Assembly (NCBI GenBank): GCA_050084985.1
Contig: JBITNC010000001.1
Coordinates: 31,620,001 to 31,684,000, forward strand
Reading direction: 5' to 3'
From: Nageia nagi
Lineage: Eukaryota > Pinophyta
Length of the DNA stretch: 64,000 nucleotides
Shown here: in pieces, positions 10,890 through 22,904 of the stretch
Position numbering within the stretch: the first letter of the stretch is position 1
Layout: every line of letters begins with the position of its first letter
Translations under genes and position numbers: made by a program
Notes under the pieces: generated by a model
Told to the model about the DNA's origin: nothing
Seen by the model: the letters and a program-made list of their open reading frames with translations, nothing else
The model's database searches: none

Positions 10890-13620
10890 CTCAAATTTAA
10901 TTTTAAATGGAAGAGAGTTGGAATAGAAATAATTTTCTAAAAAAAATAAAATAATAAAAGAATGATAGTATGTTACCCCATTCTAGAGTGCAATTCTCAA
11001 AGAATACAACTTCATCTCCTTTCAAGGATTGAATGGTCAACTTAGCATAAAGAGCAACTCCTTCTCTCTTACAATTAACAAATTCCATACCTCCATCTTC
11101 CTTAGGCAAGCACATAATTCCTAAGCCACTAAATGAAAATCTTTATGGTATGAGAAAGAGCTCCATAAAAAATTTCATAACAATTTTTCTAACTTGTTAT
11201 AGCAAGTTTGAGAAGGAACCCAACATGAAAAGTAGTAAACATGAGTGAAAGTAAGAACTTTTGAACAAATATGAAACTTACCATCAAGAGAAAGCTTTTT
11301 ATACATCCAATATTCTATCTTCTCCTCAACTTTTTGAACTATAATACATTAAAGAGATGAGGAAGAACCTTGGAAAGCATAAGGAATGCCCATAAATTCC
11401 AAAAATCTCTCTAGGATAAATCCAATACCATTAGTATTGATTAAGCTAGAGAGGCTTTTCAAAAGGAGAGTGCCTATAATAAGAAGTTTTCTACCATTAG
11501 ATGCTAGAACTAGAAGCTTGAAAAAATGTATTTAAATAATGAATAGCCTCAAGCATAAACTTTTCTTCCTACTTAATAGTAAGAAAAGAGTCATATACAA
11601 AATTTTCAATAATTAATTGATCCTAATCATGAGGCAGTTTGATTCTATTAAGCACACCCTTGAAGATTCTTTTGCAAGTAAGTACCTAAAGGCTTCAGCG
11701 ACCAACACAAATAGAAAGGGAGTGATTGGGAACCCTTATTTGATAGACTTGAATAAACCAATTGATTTTGGTTGAAAATTATTCAAAGGTAACACAACAA
11801 AAGCATCTTGAATTAAAATCCTAATAGAGTGAATAAAGCAAGGGCCAAAACCAAGAGCTTTCAACATAGAAATGATAAATAACTACTCAATTCTATCATA
11901 GGCTTTCTCAAAGTCAATATTAATGAATAAGGCCTATTGATTAGATTATCAAGCCCACTCCATAACTTCTTAAACTACAAGCTTATTATCAAGAATGTGA
12001 TTGCCTTGGATAAACCCAATCTTCTCTAGCCAAATAATAACAAGTAATAGAGGTCTTAGCTATAAAGCTAAAGCCTTGAAAATAATCTTGTAGCTGACAT
12101 TTAATAAGTTAATACACCTCTAATTGGTGATAACCTTAGGATCCCCCTATTTGATGATAAACTTAATATTACCTATGTTAATAATAGCCCTAATAGATCC
12201 ACACTTGATAGCTTCAAGATACACCTTATTGAATCAAAATCAACAAAGTCCCAATAGACCTTATAAAATTCATAAGGAAACCCATCCAACCTTGGAGCCT
12301 TATCATTAGCCAATTCATCAAGCATTATAAGCTTTTCAAAATTCTCTCTCTGACCAAGGAAGAGTCTGATTAGGACAACATCTAAACTTAAATTGAGAAC
12401 CTGCATTATTTCCTTAGTGTACTCTTGAGAAGCAAAAACTTAGGTGTAATGCTGCACAAAGGTTTGTGATATCTCAAAAAGAGAGGAAAGTCTAATTTTG
12501 TTATCTTGAATGGATTTGAATTGAGTGACATGTGGAAGGCCTAAGATTATAGAAGAATGTTTTAGACACTCTATCACCCACTTTCAACCAATACAACCTT
12601 GCTTTAATTTGAGAACATTTAGCTTCATAAAAATCTACAATTTTGAGCTTTCAAAGAATTTGGGTAGCTTGATCTTGTAGCATAGGAATAAAAGGATTAC
12701 ACTCTAAACCAATAGTAGCTTGGGTAAGCTCATTACAAAGGGAAATTAATGAATATCTTCTACTTTCAACCACCTTCTTGCCATGAGTCCTAAGCAAGGT
12801 AGTGGTATGAGTAATGGCATTGTTCCACCATTTAGTCTCGCCCAACTCCCCTTGGGGGCTAGGAACTAAGCTCCAAATTCGAGAGATATGACTCAGCATA
12901 GAGGGATGATGGATGAAATAAGTATGAAAGAAAAAATAAAACTTGAAAGGTTGCTTTGGAAAGGAAGAAATTAGAATAGTAAACATAATGGGGGTATGAT
13001 CAAAAGTTGTAGTTCCAAGAATAAGCTCTACCATTGGGGTCAAGGGATTCTTTCTATAAAAAATAAATTGCATGTTGTATGAAAGTAGAGCTCTATCAAG
13101 CCTTTTGAGAATTCTATCAAAGTTTCCTTGAAAATTGGATCACGTACACCATAAATGCTCAAGGAAATCAAAGTGAGAAAAATAAGAATTGGGATCTAAC
13201 AAACCAAGTTTATTCTTCATAAAATACCAAGCTTCTATTTCCCCTACAACACATATGTTGAGAATAACACCATATTTATCTATTACCATTTCCACCATAT
13301 TGAAATCCCCATACATCAGCCAAACAACTAATACAAAAGATAAAGTACACCAACACCAAATAAAACATCATTCAAGGCATTATTGGGAGCATAAACATTA
13401 ATAATTCCAAAATTCATTCCATCCACTTCAAGTTAAATCTATAATACATGATTGGATAGGTTAGTTCCCCAATCAACAAAATTCCCTTTCCACTAGGAAC
13501 CAATAAGAATAACAACTCATCCTCTTCCATTGTCATGATTGGTAGAAAACATTTGGAAATCTTGCCAAACAAGAGAGCATGCACATTGAATTTTAAAGTT
13601 AACAACTTTTACTTATTGTA
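10890..13620 (-). pseudogene. LINE ORF2: endonuclease and reverse transcriptase relic
   Basis: The endonuclease half shows GIINVYAPN at 13,382-13,408 and GDFNMVE at about 13,293-13,315, both signatures of the APE-type nuclease that nicks target DNA. A longer clean stretch (12,651-13,073) leads into the pre-RT region ending GDRVSKTFFYNL. The RT half starts with LANDKAPRLDGFPYEFYK at about 12,260-12,315. Its catalytic centre is too broken to read. The region after RT keeps CLPKEDGGMEFVNCKREGV at 11,060-11,115, a typical L1 C-terminal segment. Many stops and frameshifts make it inactive. Confidence 0.82.
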
Positions 13621-14045
13621 AGCAAATAAAATTTGGATTACCATACATGTTAGAACAAAGAGTAATCTCTTAGTAAACCAAATATCTTCAGACTAGGTCC
13701 ATCAACCCTTTAACATTCTAAGAAAGAAAAATAATTCTAAATGATCAAGGAGCATATCCCCTAGATCTAAAATTGGAAATAAATAATTACTTACAAAGCT
13801 CTCATGATCCTTTCTTAGAAAATCTATTTATCTTTTTCTACCAATATGAATAGAAGGATCTCCTCGAGATGGGTTAGGAGATCATTGACCTTGAGTATGA
13901 GAACCATCCTTAGCTTATAATTATTTAATAACCATGGCTACTAGAGGAATACCATCCTCATTTTCACTAGTTAGAAGAGCTAGGATCATAGGAGTATGAA
14001 GGGCGATTAGGGTGGGGACCTGAACTTGCGATAAAGGTTTCACTA

Positions 14046-14870
14046 CTACCATTTGAGCATAGCTTGTGAAGGTTTGGTTGGTCTAAGTACCCTTGTTACC
14101 ATTTTTTCCCTTTTTTTATTGTTTATAATGGTCCACTCATCTTGAACACCTCTTGTAGGTTGAGCTAGAGCATTGGGAGCTAAAGCTGCAACCATAGCTT
14201 CCTTAGCATTGAATTTTTTGGCCATCAAAGGGTAGTCCTTAATATTATGGGGAAAGGAATAACACCTATAGCAAGATTTGGTAAATTAAGGTAGACTACA
14301 TGTTGGTTGATAATAGTATCACCAACCTTTATGCAGATATACTCTTTTAGAGTCTTGGTCAAGTCAAATTTAACACACAAGCATTGAGAAGGTTGAGACA
14401 CATAGAATCATAAAGGTTCATCATAAACAAATTCCCTAATGAGCACAACAAAGATGTGTAGAAAGAGACATAGATCTGTTGGGAGAATAGGAAAAATTCA
14501 ATCCAAATAAGAATAACAAGAGTAACATCATTAGAGACTAAAAATGTCCTAGACCAAGGTTGACACAATAGTAGAGTACTATTGACATAACAAGGACTTT
14601 TACCAAGAACTTTCTTAACATTCTCAACATCATAAAAATGAAATAAAAATACCTATAGAGAGGTTTTGGATTTATTCAACAAAAATAACATATATATTCC
14701 AATAACTCTGAATCCAATTTCTAAATATCAAATATAAAGGAATCCTTCCTAGAAAGTATCCTATAAAAGTATGGCTTTCAAACTAGGAGCAAAAATTGTT
14801 AAACTCTTTTAAAGGAATAGTGATATAAAAAGAAGACACATTACCTCATTGTACACCTTGGGGGTGAACT
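14046..14870 (-). pseudogene. LINE ORF1 relic (DUF4283-like)
   Basis: Upstream of ORF2 on the minus strand are fragments reading FIGYFLGRIPLYLIF and CVKFDLTKTLKEYICIKVGD, the layout of the DUF4283-type N-terminal domain found in plant L1 ORF1 proteins. A VVYLNLPNLA segment where a CCHC knuckle would follow is decayed. A clean 60-codon piece at 14,046-14,228 ends the ORF (EWTIINNKKREK). Such proteins bind the LINE RNA. The assignment rests on motif spacing and on its position before ORF2. Confidence 0.6.
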
Positions 14871-14959
14871 TCTTGTGATATGTTTTGGGACTAGAACCAT
14901 CATTCTTACTCACATCAACAATCTAATCAAATGATGAGTTCCTGGTTTGAGTATAAACC

Positions 14960-15640
14960 ATTAAAAAGGATAGTACCATAGCCCAAGGTGGATTAATTAT
15001 AGAGAAGATAAAAAATTAAATTGTAATATTTGCCACACACATTCCAATGATGGAGTAGTAGTGTGACAAAAAGCAAACCAAAAATCTTTCTATGCAAGCT
15101 TCAACTCCTCTCTTCCCTTAATTTATCTTATTTTAGTTTAAGTGAGTTGTTGACTCATATTAAATATTCATTAAAGTATAACTCAGTTAATAATTTTTTG
15201 ATTTTATTAGTAACCATTTCTACATCTATTTTAGTTTTCTCATGCATATTACTCATTACTTATCTTTTAAACTTATTCTAAGTTCTAACTCACTTATTTA
15301 GGATTTAATTTCGTGCATATTTGGTTAATAAAATTGCATTTTATTTTTTAGATTAAAATTTATTTTTGCATTCTAGATATTGTTTGCTTTTGTTGTATAT
15401 TTGTGAATTAGATTATCTTTTATTTATTATGCTATTTTTAAAGAAAAATAACACATTTTTGCATATATTAAAAAATAAAAATAAAATTATGTGCTCTATT
15501 TTGAAAAAAAAAAGTAATTTTTTTAGTGAAAAAGATTTCTTAGATTCTAGTTTAGATTTGCATTGAGGATAATTGCATTCATATAATTAATTTAATTTAT
15601 GTGAATTTTGTAGGTACTATATACACAAATATCTCAAAAG
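14960..15640. other. AT-rich spacer, no gene seen
   Basis: Short open frames on the plus strand (15,063-15,281 and 15,366-15,566) are low-complexity Leu/Phe/Ile/Lys-rich chance frames in AT-rich DNA. Nothing else recognised. Confidence 0.6.
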
Positions 15641-17790
15641 AAAAAGAATCAATTTTCTATCAATTTTTTTTTTTGATGGTCAGGAACATTACAAGCTTCA
15701 TTGGCAATCGATGATAACAATTTTGATTTGAATGAAGATTTAAATATATTAGGGCATAATGATAATGTTGAAGAAGATGAAGACAAAGAAGATAGTCCAC
15801 ATGAAAAAAAAAATTGAAAGTAAAAAGAGAATTTCAATATGAGTGGAAAGATAAATTTAAGTGGTTCAAATCTTTAATGCGTGAATGAAAAATAGTTATG
15901 AAATGTATATATTGTGAATCTCATAAGTCAATAGGAATATAGGGAATTGGTAATGGTTGCACTTATTTACAAAATCATGCACTAGTTTCTCGTGGAAACT
16001 CAAATAATTATAAAATTTATCAAGAAAAATGGGTATGTGATAACATATTACGATCATTGATGATATCAAAAAAGAAAAAATCATTATAACAATAAAACTA
16101 GTTTATTGGGTTGCATAAGAAAATTTTCCTTTTTTAAAATATGATTCTATTTGTTCTCTTTGTAATATCATTAAAAACACAGAATATGCTAAAGAATAAA
16201 GATTACACATCATATACAAACTATAAGAATATTAGATAGTACTTTATTTTTTTTTATGTTAGATGAAAGCACAAATCATATTTTGGAGAAACATCTTGTA
16301 GTATATGGTACTTTTTTAGATTCAAAAGTATTGGGAGCACTAATTTCATAGTTTTTGAAGCTTATTAATGTATATGATGGAAAAGGCAAAATATTATATG
16401 ATGTAATTAATAATTTAAGATAAGTAAGAGGGATTTTAAATAAAAATTTGATAGCAGTTTTTACAAATGGTGCATCTTCAATGATTGGAAATGAAAATGG
16501 ATTTTTCACACTTTTAGAAATTGATCTACCAAATTTAGTTAGTATTCATTACATTGCTCATCGTGAAGCTTTAGTAGCAGTAGATGTTACGAAGAAAATA
16601 CCTAAGCTATTATATGTTGAAAAATTAGTAAATACAGTTTATTCCTTGGTTTAGAATTCTACCAAAAGACATAATTAGATATTTTCTCTACAAGAACTCA
16701 TGCAATTAGAAGCTCTTCATGTTCTTCAAATTCATGGAGTTCAATGGCTTTCAAGAGGACAAGTTATTGAAAGACTTATTATTTTAATGCCTCCTAAATT
16801 ATCTTTATGGAAATTGAGAAAACAATTCATTGTCTGATAAGGCTAGAATATTTTCAATTTAATTTTGTTTGCATATACTTGGAGATGTTTTATGTGAATT
16901 AAATAAACTAAATACAAAGTTTCAAGAGGATTATATGAATGTTACATCTTTAGAAGCATCTATTGATGTAACCATTAATACTTTAAGAAGGTAATTTTTA
17001 ACAAGTGATACATTTGTAGAGGGTACATGTTATTTATCAAAAAATTTAAATGCTTCTCAATTTGGTTATCTACAAATTACTAATACTTAAGGAATTACTT
17101 ACAAGCATGAATTACAATTTATGGTAATCTTAGAAGATAATTATGTTAACCAAAATCAATCGTTACACTCAATAATTTATGGTTCGCTTAAAAGTTTTAA
17201 ATAACTTACAAGAAACTATATTCAAACACTTATAGATTCTTTGAATACAAGATTTTTTGATCTTTCATTTTTCAATTCTATAAAATTATTTAGCCCATGT
17301 CCCTATTTAGATGATGTTGAAGTTAGAGAAAAGAATGCAAAGCATTGGCTTGCTATAACTTTTAAAGAATACAACATACATCATGTGAGATATCATTATT
17401 TGATTTTGAAGCTTGTGTAAAAGTGTTGCATAAATTTGTTGATGCTCTTCATTATAGCTATAAGGGGTCATGAATGAAAAAGAAATAGATGATTTTATAT
17501 TCCACATGACAATGGATGATTTATGGTAAGCAATACTAATTATTCTTGCAAGGACAATGGCATGCGAGAGGGGTTTTTCAAGATAAAATAATATTGAAGT
17601 TATGAAAAGAACATGACTCTCATTAGATACATTGGATGCTTTAATGTGAATATTATTAATAGGCTCTGATTCATCAATGGTGAATTAGAATATAATTTAT
17701 GAAATTTGGCAAGATGTTAAAAAGAGAAGAGTTTAGAATATTGAAAAAATCATACAGTTCAAAATCACATCAATTATTATTGTTCATCAA
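15640..17790 (+). pseudogene. hAT-superfamily transposase relic (ZNF862-like)
   Basis: Plus-strand blocks follow the order of a ZNF862/DUF4371-type hAT transposase. An acidic N-terminus (NDNFDLNEDLNILGHND) leads to a finger-like KWFKSLM...MKCIYCESH near 15,860-15,925. The core TNGASSMIGNENGFFTLLE starts at 16,463, with SIHYIAHREAL next, then LQIHGVQWLSRGQVIERL near 16,720-16,780. Next is LHMLGDVLCELNKLN-like sequence near 16,870. The C-terminal hAT dimerisation signature ACERGFSR lies at 17,560-17,583 with a stop where Gln is expected. Numerous stops and shifts are present. Terminal inverted repeats and the 8-bp duplication were not found. It could be a transposon relic or a relic of a domesticated copy. 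Confidence 0.8.
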
Positions 17791-18290
17791 AATGACATAG
17801 AAATGTTTGAAGAGTTTCTTATTTCTATTTATACAAGTATGCATATATTTTGATATGAAGTATTTAGAAATTTGAAAGTGAAGGACTAGCTTACTTTGCA
17901 TCATAAGTATTTGCATAATTAATACATTCCATCCATGTAAATTCCTTAACTCCTAAACCCAAGTTATTTTTGAAAATAAAATTTAAATGCTAAATCTTAT
18001 ATGCTCTTAAAATGTGCATTTATTTTCTTTTAAACTTAAGTTTATTTTTTCAATAATGATAAATATATTTTTTGTAGATTTTGAAATTTTGTAACCGAAA
18101 AATATTTCATGTAGACTAGTAACATAAAAAATAATGAATCATATAATTAATATAAAAAAATAATATTAATCAATATTTTATATTTAACTTTTTAAATAAT
18201 ATATATATATATATATATATGACTTGCAAAAAAAATTAAATGATAGTTTAAAGGTAATAACATAGAAAAAACATCATAATTTATTTACGA
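17791..18290. other. AT-rich spacer
   Basis: No coding pattern. It holds an (AT)n run listed separately. Confidence 0.55.
18199..18220. repeat. (AT)11 microsatellite
   Basis: Uninterrupted AT dinucleotides of about 22 bases in AT-rich spacer. Confidence 0.9.
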
Positions 18291-18730
18291 TGGACAAGGT
18301 TGAATGATACATTTAAAGCCTTCTCATACGTGAGAGACCAGCTCGTACTTTTTTAAAGGAATTATTCAAAGATACGAGGCATCGAGTGCATGGGTGTATC
18401 TACTTTTTGCATGGAGTTTGGATACAATGTATTATACAATACCTGCATTGCGTGATATGGAGGATGTAAATTGCATTCAGGCTATGGAGCACCTCCGTGT
18501 AAACCGTGGTCATGATAAAGAATTATTTCTTTACTAACATGGTATACTGCATTTGGGTTGTTGAAGACTCATGATGGGAGGAGCCAACCTGCGATGGGAG
18601 GAGTCAGCCTGTGTGGAGGCTGAGAATAAAGACTTACTTCTCTGTTGTAACTGTGAACTTGCTACTTACACCCCGCACAATTAGCATTGATCAGAGTTAA
18701 CTTGAAATGTTAGATGGTGTCTTGGTATTT
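18290..18730. other. CpG-retaining, higher-GC islet of unknown nature
   Basis: About nine CpG dinucleotides occur in roughly 440 bases (for example TACGAGGCATCGAG near 18,380), while surrounding DNA is almost CpG-free. It includes a 20-bp tandem pair GATGGGAGGAG at 18,573 and 18,593. No convincing long frame or known motif was found. It may be a recent repeat insertion, an LTR fragment, or an exon or promoter remnant. Confidence 0.5.
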
Positions 18731-19330
18731 TGAATTTTGATGGCATAATATTTTAAAATTTCGTATTTGAATTTGTTAGGGAGGTGATAAGTTAGTTTGA
18801 GGATTTTGTTTCAAATGTTAAAGCCATTTAATTTTTAAAATTAAAAAATGTGGTATGTTTAGGGAGGAATAGTGTTTATTTGGAGGATATTCTTTTTAGA
18901 AAATTAAATTTTTTGATAGGAGGATATTGATCATATCAAAAATTGAGTTTCTTTGCTGAAGAAGATGTTGATATTGTAGCCATTTTTTATGAAAATGGTG
19001 TATTTATGAAATTGTATAAGATGAAAAGGAATGGTGAAGATGGCGATCTTCACATGTGTGGTAGGAGAGATGGTTCTCACCTATGATATTATTTTTCTTT
19101 GAAGACTCATGCATGAAGATGGATCTTATGGTGTGAGTGTAGCAATCACATATTATGTGAGAATGTTATGTGTGTGATGCATAGCATGTATTTCTTTGTG
19201 AACATAATCCCTTTGAATTAAGAAGGGAAATTTTGAGGTGGATTTATTTTTGCTGAAAATGTACTACACACTTTGAGGCATCTTTGTATTCTCATTTCTT
19301 TCTTAATCCCTTTTAGACTAAAAGAGAGAA
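18731..19330. other. Spacer, possibly the end of an old Copia internal region
   Basis: No domain is readable. The only hint is a purine-rich AAAAGAGAGAA directly before TGTTGAAAAC at 19,331, the arrangement of a polypurine tract and LTR start in Copia elements. Confidence 0.3.
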
Positions 19331-19510
19331 TGTTGAAAACTTAATCCTTAGGGATTAAGGTAATTTGTAATTATTAATAATTTTATGTGTGAGTATGCAA
19401 GTATTTATTAATTATGTAATTTAGGATTAGAAAGTCCAAGTGTCATAGAAAGTGAATGTAGAAAATCCAAAAGTTACCATAGAAGGTGAAAGGAAAGGAA
19501 TATTCATATG
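19331..19510 (+). repeat. Candidate Copia LTR start, broken by element F
   Basis: TGTTGAAAACTTAATCC at 19,331 follows a polypurine tract and is followed by a near-palindrome TTAATCCTTAGGGATTAA. This resembles a Copia 3' LTR beginning. Element F starts at 19,511, so the rest of the LTR would continue after 28,550. No second LTR was found in the window. Confidence 0.3.
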
Positions 19511-20131
19511 TGTAGATGCCTAAAAATGAATTATTGTTTCTTAAATAATTCATTTTAGAACCTCAATGATGTATTATGTAAATAGGGGTGAAATAATACC
19601 CTAAGTTATAATAAAGATATGGTATATGTTTAGTGGACCCTTGTGGTATGTACAAGGCATAAAAAAGATCAAAGTCATGTAAACTTATATCATATATAAA
19701 GGCATCATTTGATAACCTTAAACTTTACGGGCAAACAAATATGAGGAGGATTCGAGAGAGATTCTAGCACATGATACATCACTCTATTATGTGCATATAT
19801 TATTCATAAGTTATATTCTTATGTTCATTATCTGATGATTATTTCATTCGTTTGTTGCTATATTCTTTATTGCATTTGTTATATTTCTTATCTTAAGCTA
19901 TTAGTGACATGCCAAATATAAGATGCCAATGAAGTGCAATTAAATGAATATATGCTTATATTTCATGTATGTTTCTCTTAATGGAATGAATATGTGATAT
20001 GATTAAACACAAGTATTTTTCTATTATGCATTATTACCATATTTCAGATATATGCATCAATAAGAAATAAGTAGACCAATAGTGCATTAATTAATCCCAT
20101 AAACAATTATATGCAATATTTTAGGACTACA
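19511..20131 (+). repeat. Element F 5' LTR
   Basis: It begins TGTAGATGCC and ends CTACA. It contains a TATA-like TATATAAA at about 19,693-19,700, a plausible promoter core for the element. An inverted repeat close to its start is listed separately. Confidence 0.92.
19523..19556 (+). promoter_or_regulatory. LTR terminal hairpin (13-bp stem, 8-nt loop)
   Basis: AAAATGAATTATT at 19,523-19,535 pairs perfectly with AATAATTCATTTT at 19,544-19,556, leaving an eight-base loop. The stem is preserved in the 3' LTR (27,933-27,966). Element I has an equivalent stem with the same loop length but a swapped base pair. Its role is unknown. Confidence 0.7.
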
Positions 20132-20134
20132 TTT

Positions 20135-20146
20135 TGGTGAACCTAA
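20135..20146 (+). other. Element F primer-binding site
   Basis: TTTTGGTGAACC follows the LTR end directly; the TGG would pair with a tRNA CCA tail. Element I carries TTTTGGTGAAC at the same place, which supports a functional constraint. The donor tRNA is not identified. Confidence 0.65.
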
Positions 20147-20229
20147 CTTTTTGAAATACCTTGCCCTACTGATAAGATTTCATAAGTTTTTTGTTACAGG
20201 TTTATTTAGTTAGTATCGTACATTACTAG

Positions 20230-21440
20230 GTCAATAATGGCATAGAAATAGATCCATCAATCATTTCCTTGATGCAAGAAATGAACAAAAATATGCTTGA
20301 GATGTAAAAGGCAATTAATACATTAACTAGTATAAAAAGCTCCACATCTGCTCCTACCAGTCAAGTTACATCTTCTAGCTCCTCACAACCACAAAATCTG
20401 AATGAATATGATGGCATATTCATTTCATCCTTGACGGATGAGATTCGTAACTTTCCCCTACTATTCAAGCACAAGGCCCTTAAGTTCAAGATGTTTAGTA
20501 GCAAACAAGATCCCAAATAATAGCTCATTAGCTTTTAGGAGGAATGCCTGTTGAAGCTAGGATTGGAGGAGAGATTGATGGAAAAATTCTTTCTAAGGAG
20601 TTTTAAAGGGGATGTTAGTCAATGGTTTTATGCTTTGCCAAGAAACTTGATTAATTCGTTCAAGACCTTAGTCAAAGCATTCACGGGCTAATACAAGCAT
20701 AACATCAAAGAGAAAAGCAATGTATCTTAGCTATGTGCAATCTAACAAGGAGGTAATGAAACCCTAGAGAAGTATGTTTCATGCTTCAAAAAGGTATGGT
20801 AGTCTATTCAAAGTAAATTAGATGAACATGAAACTTATGCTATTTTTCATGAATCTATTGTCTCTATTCTTAATTTATATGCTCCTAGTGCTAAAGATGT
20901 TACTTTGGAGTATTAGCATAATAATTTTTGTAGAAAGAGAAAGCATTTTTAGCATTAGGTGAGATCAAGTATGCACCTAACCCCTTTGTGAAAGATACTA
21001 GAAAAACATATGCAAAGAGAGATGAAAAACCAATACATATGGTAGATAGACCTACTTCTCCCCCAAAGATGCAAAGATCTCAAATTACAAAAGAGAACTC
21101 ATATACATTTCTGGTACAACTAAGCATTATTTTGAGGGATCTAATGAAAAGAGGAATTTTACATTCCCTTGAGTGCTCTTCTCAAGATGATAATACTCCA
21201 TGGGACGTGTTGATGCCTATTATACCTACCATCAAAGAAAAGGGCATGTTACAAATTTTTGCAATACATTAGAAGCAACAATATTGGAGATTATGGAAAA
21301 AGGAAGATAAACAATTGATGAAATCCTTGCTAACCAAGGACCCATAATTAATATTGTTTCAATGGAAAAAGAGGTTTGTGCTAACCTGAGAAGAGGATGC
21401 CTGCATAATGTTCCAAATCCAATTAAAAATGAATAAGTAT
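20230..21440 (+). pseudogene. Element F gag relic
   Basis: Readable blocks are an N-terminal Ser/Thr-rich stretch (APTSQVTSSSSSQPQN near 20,355), KALKFKMFSSKQDPK, a capsid-like EKFFLRSFKGDVSQWFYALP near 20,585, and NETLEKYVSCFKKVW near 20,760. A remnant of the zinc knuckle, YHQRKGHVTNFC, lies at about 21,220-21,260; the first Cys of the expected C..H..H..C set is missing. Gag would form the particle core. Stops and frameshifts break it at several points, including between the capsid part and the knuckle. Confidence 0.8.
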
Positions 21441-21465
21441 CCCAAATGATCGTAAGGTTTATAGC

Positions 21466-22200
21466 ATGATTGATCAATTGAAAAATACACCTACTAAAAT
21501 TAGTTTATATGATCTCATTTATACATCTCAAGTTCATAAGGATATACTATATGCTCTATTTAAGAATGAAATTATCCCTACTAATATTTCAGTTGCTATG
21601 TTTTCTAAAAAAATTAGAACCATTAAAGAATGTGATGCTATTTATTTTTACAAATCTAAAAATCTTAATCAAGAATTGTTAGATGAATGTTTTGCTTTGT
21701 ATATCACACCTATGGTTGATGGATGGGAAGTTAAATGTATAATGGTAGATAATGGATCAGCTATAAATGTATGTTCTAATCATTTTTTGATACAATTGCA
21801 AGAGAAAGGTCTAAACATTCCCCCTTTAGAAGAGGCTATCTTCAGGATTAGGGCTTATGATAGCTCATAAAAAAAACCTTTAGCAATAGAAATAATTATG
21901 ATTATTACAAGTATAAAGACTATAGTAGCAAAATTCTAGGTTGTAGACTCTAAATTATCAAATAACATGCTTTTGGTGAAACCTTGGATACATGACATGG
22001 ATGCAGTTCCTTCTACATTACATGGTAGACTGAAGTTTGAATTCCAAGGTGAAGTGCATATAGACATGGGAGACACGAAGCCATATGCACTATGCAATGT
22101 TGCTGACATAGAAGAGTTTGCTACTTTACCACCACAATATGAGATAGAGCCCTTGGAATTCTCTACACAAGAGGAAAATAACAAAATATAGGTACAAATC
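21466..22200 (+). pseudogene. Element F protease region relic
   Basis: A 134-codon open stretch at 21,466-21,870 carries the protease-like core: EVKCIMVDNGSAINVCS at about 21,730-21,780, where D-N-G-S-A sits in place of D-T/S-G. A stop follows, then the second conserved part VKPWIHDMDAVPSTLHGR near 21,980. Aspartic protease cleaves the polyprotein. Whether DNG was ever active is uncertain, since element C shows D-G-G at the same place. The next 700 bases are a poorly conserved acidic linker. Confidence 0.75.
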
Positions 22201-22904
22201 ATAGAGATAAGTATGGGAACTTATAAACTTGATTACATAGAACTTTTTGCATCTATTAAAGACTTTGTATGACATAAGATACTAGCCATTGAAGGCTACC
22301 AATGGTGTGTTATCCTACTAGTAGTCTGTTAGTGACATGAAAATGATGAAAATAGTGATCAACCTTACTCTTCCAAAGCTAATATGTCATAATAGACCTC
22401 TTTAATAGCCATACCTTCATCTACTAAAATGGGTAAGATCTTTCCCTCTTCTTTTGTTCATAAATACATGGTTCAAACTTACAATTATAAAGGGGGAGGA
22501 TTAGGAATATCTAAATAAGGAGTGCCTACTTTTCTTGATAATTCTAAAACTCAAATGACCACAACACGCTTGGGTAATGATGGACAAGTAAAATAGAAAT
22601 GGGGTCCTATTAAGTTTGTTAAAGAATGCAATTTAATAGAATTATCAAATGATATTGATGTGGATATTTGGATTGATGATTCTTTACCACTTGAATTTGA
22701 TTATTTCAAAATTGATGATGATCTTCTTGAATACTTGGGGCACACTTAGAATTGCCCAAATCTAATGAAAAATGTAAACAAACTTATATAATTAATGAAT
22801 ATGCCTATTTTGGTCAGGAGATCAATTTTCATGAAGTATTGTAGGTTCAACCATTAGATACAACTGAAAATGATGTACCAAGTATAGAAGAATTACCTTC
22901 CTTA

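Larger units (their letters stand above)
10880..14960 (-). mobile_element. L1-type LINE retrotransposon, decayed
   Basis: Two ORF relics lie in LINE order on the minus strand: a nucleic-acid-binding ORF1 (14,046-14,870) and an endonuclease/reverse-transcriptase ORF2 (10,890-13,620). The length of about 4 kb suits a plant L1 that has lost part of its 5' or 3' end. No poly(A) tract is visible at the left, 3' end, so the exact terminus is uncertain. Neighbouring gypsy elements are unrelated. Confidence 0.8.
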
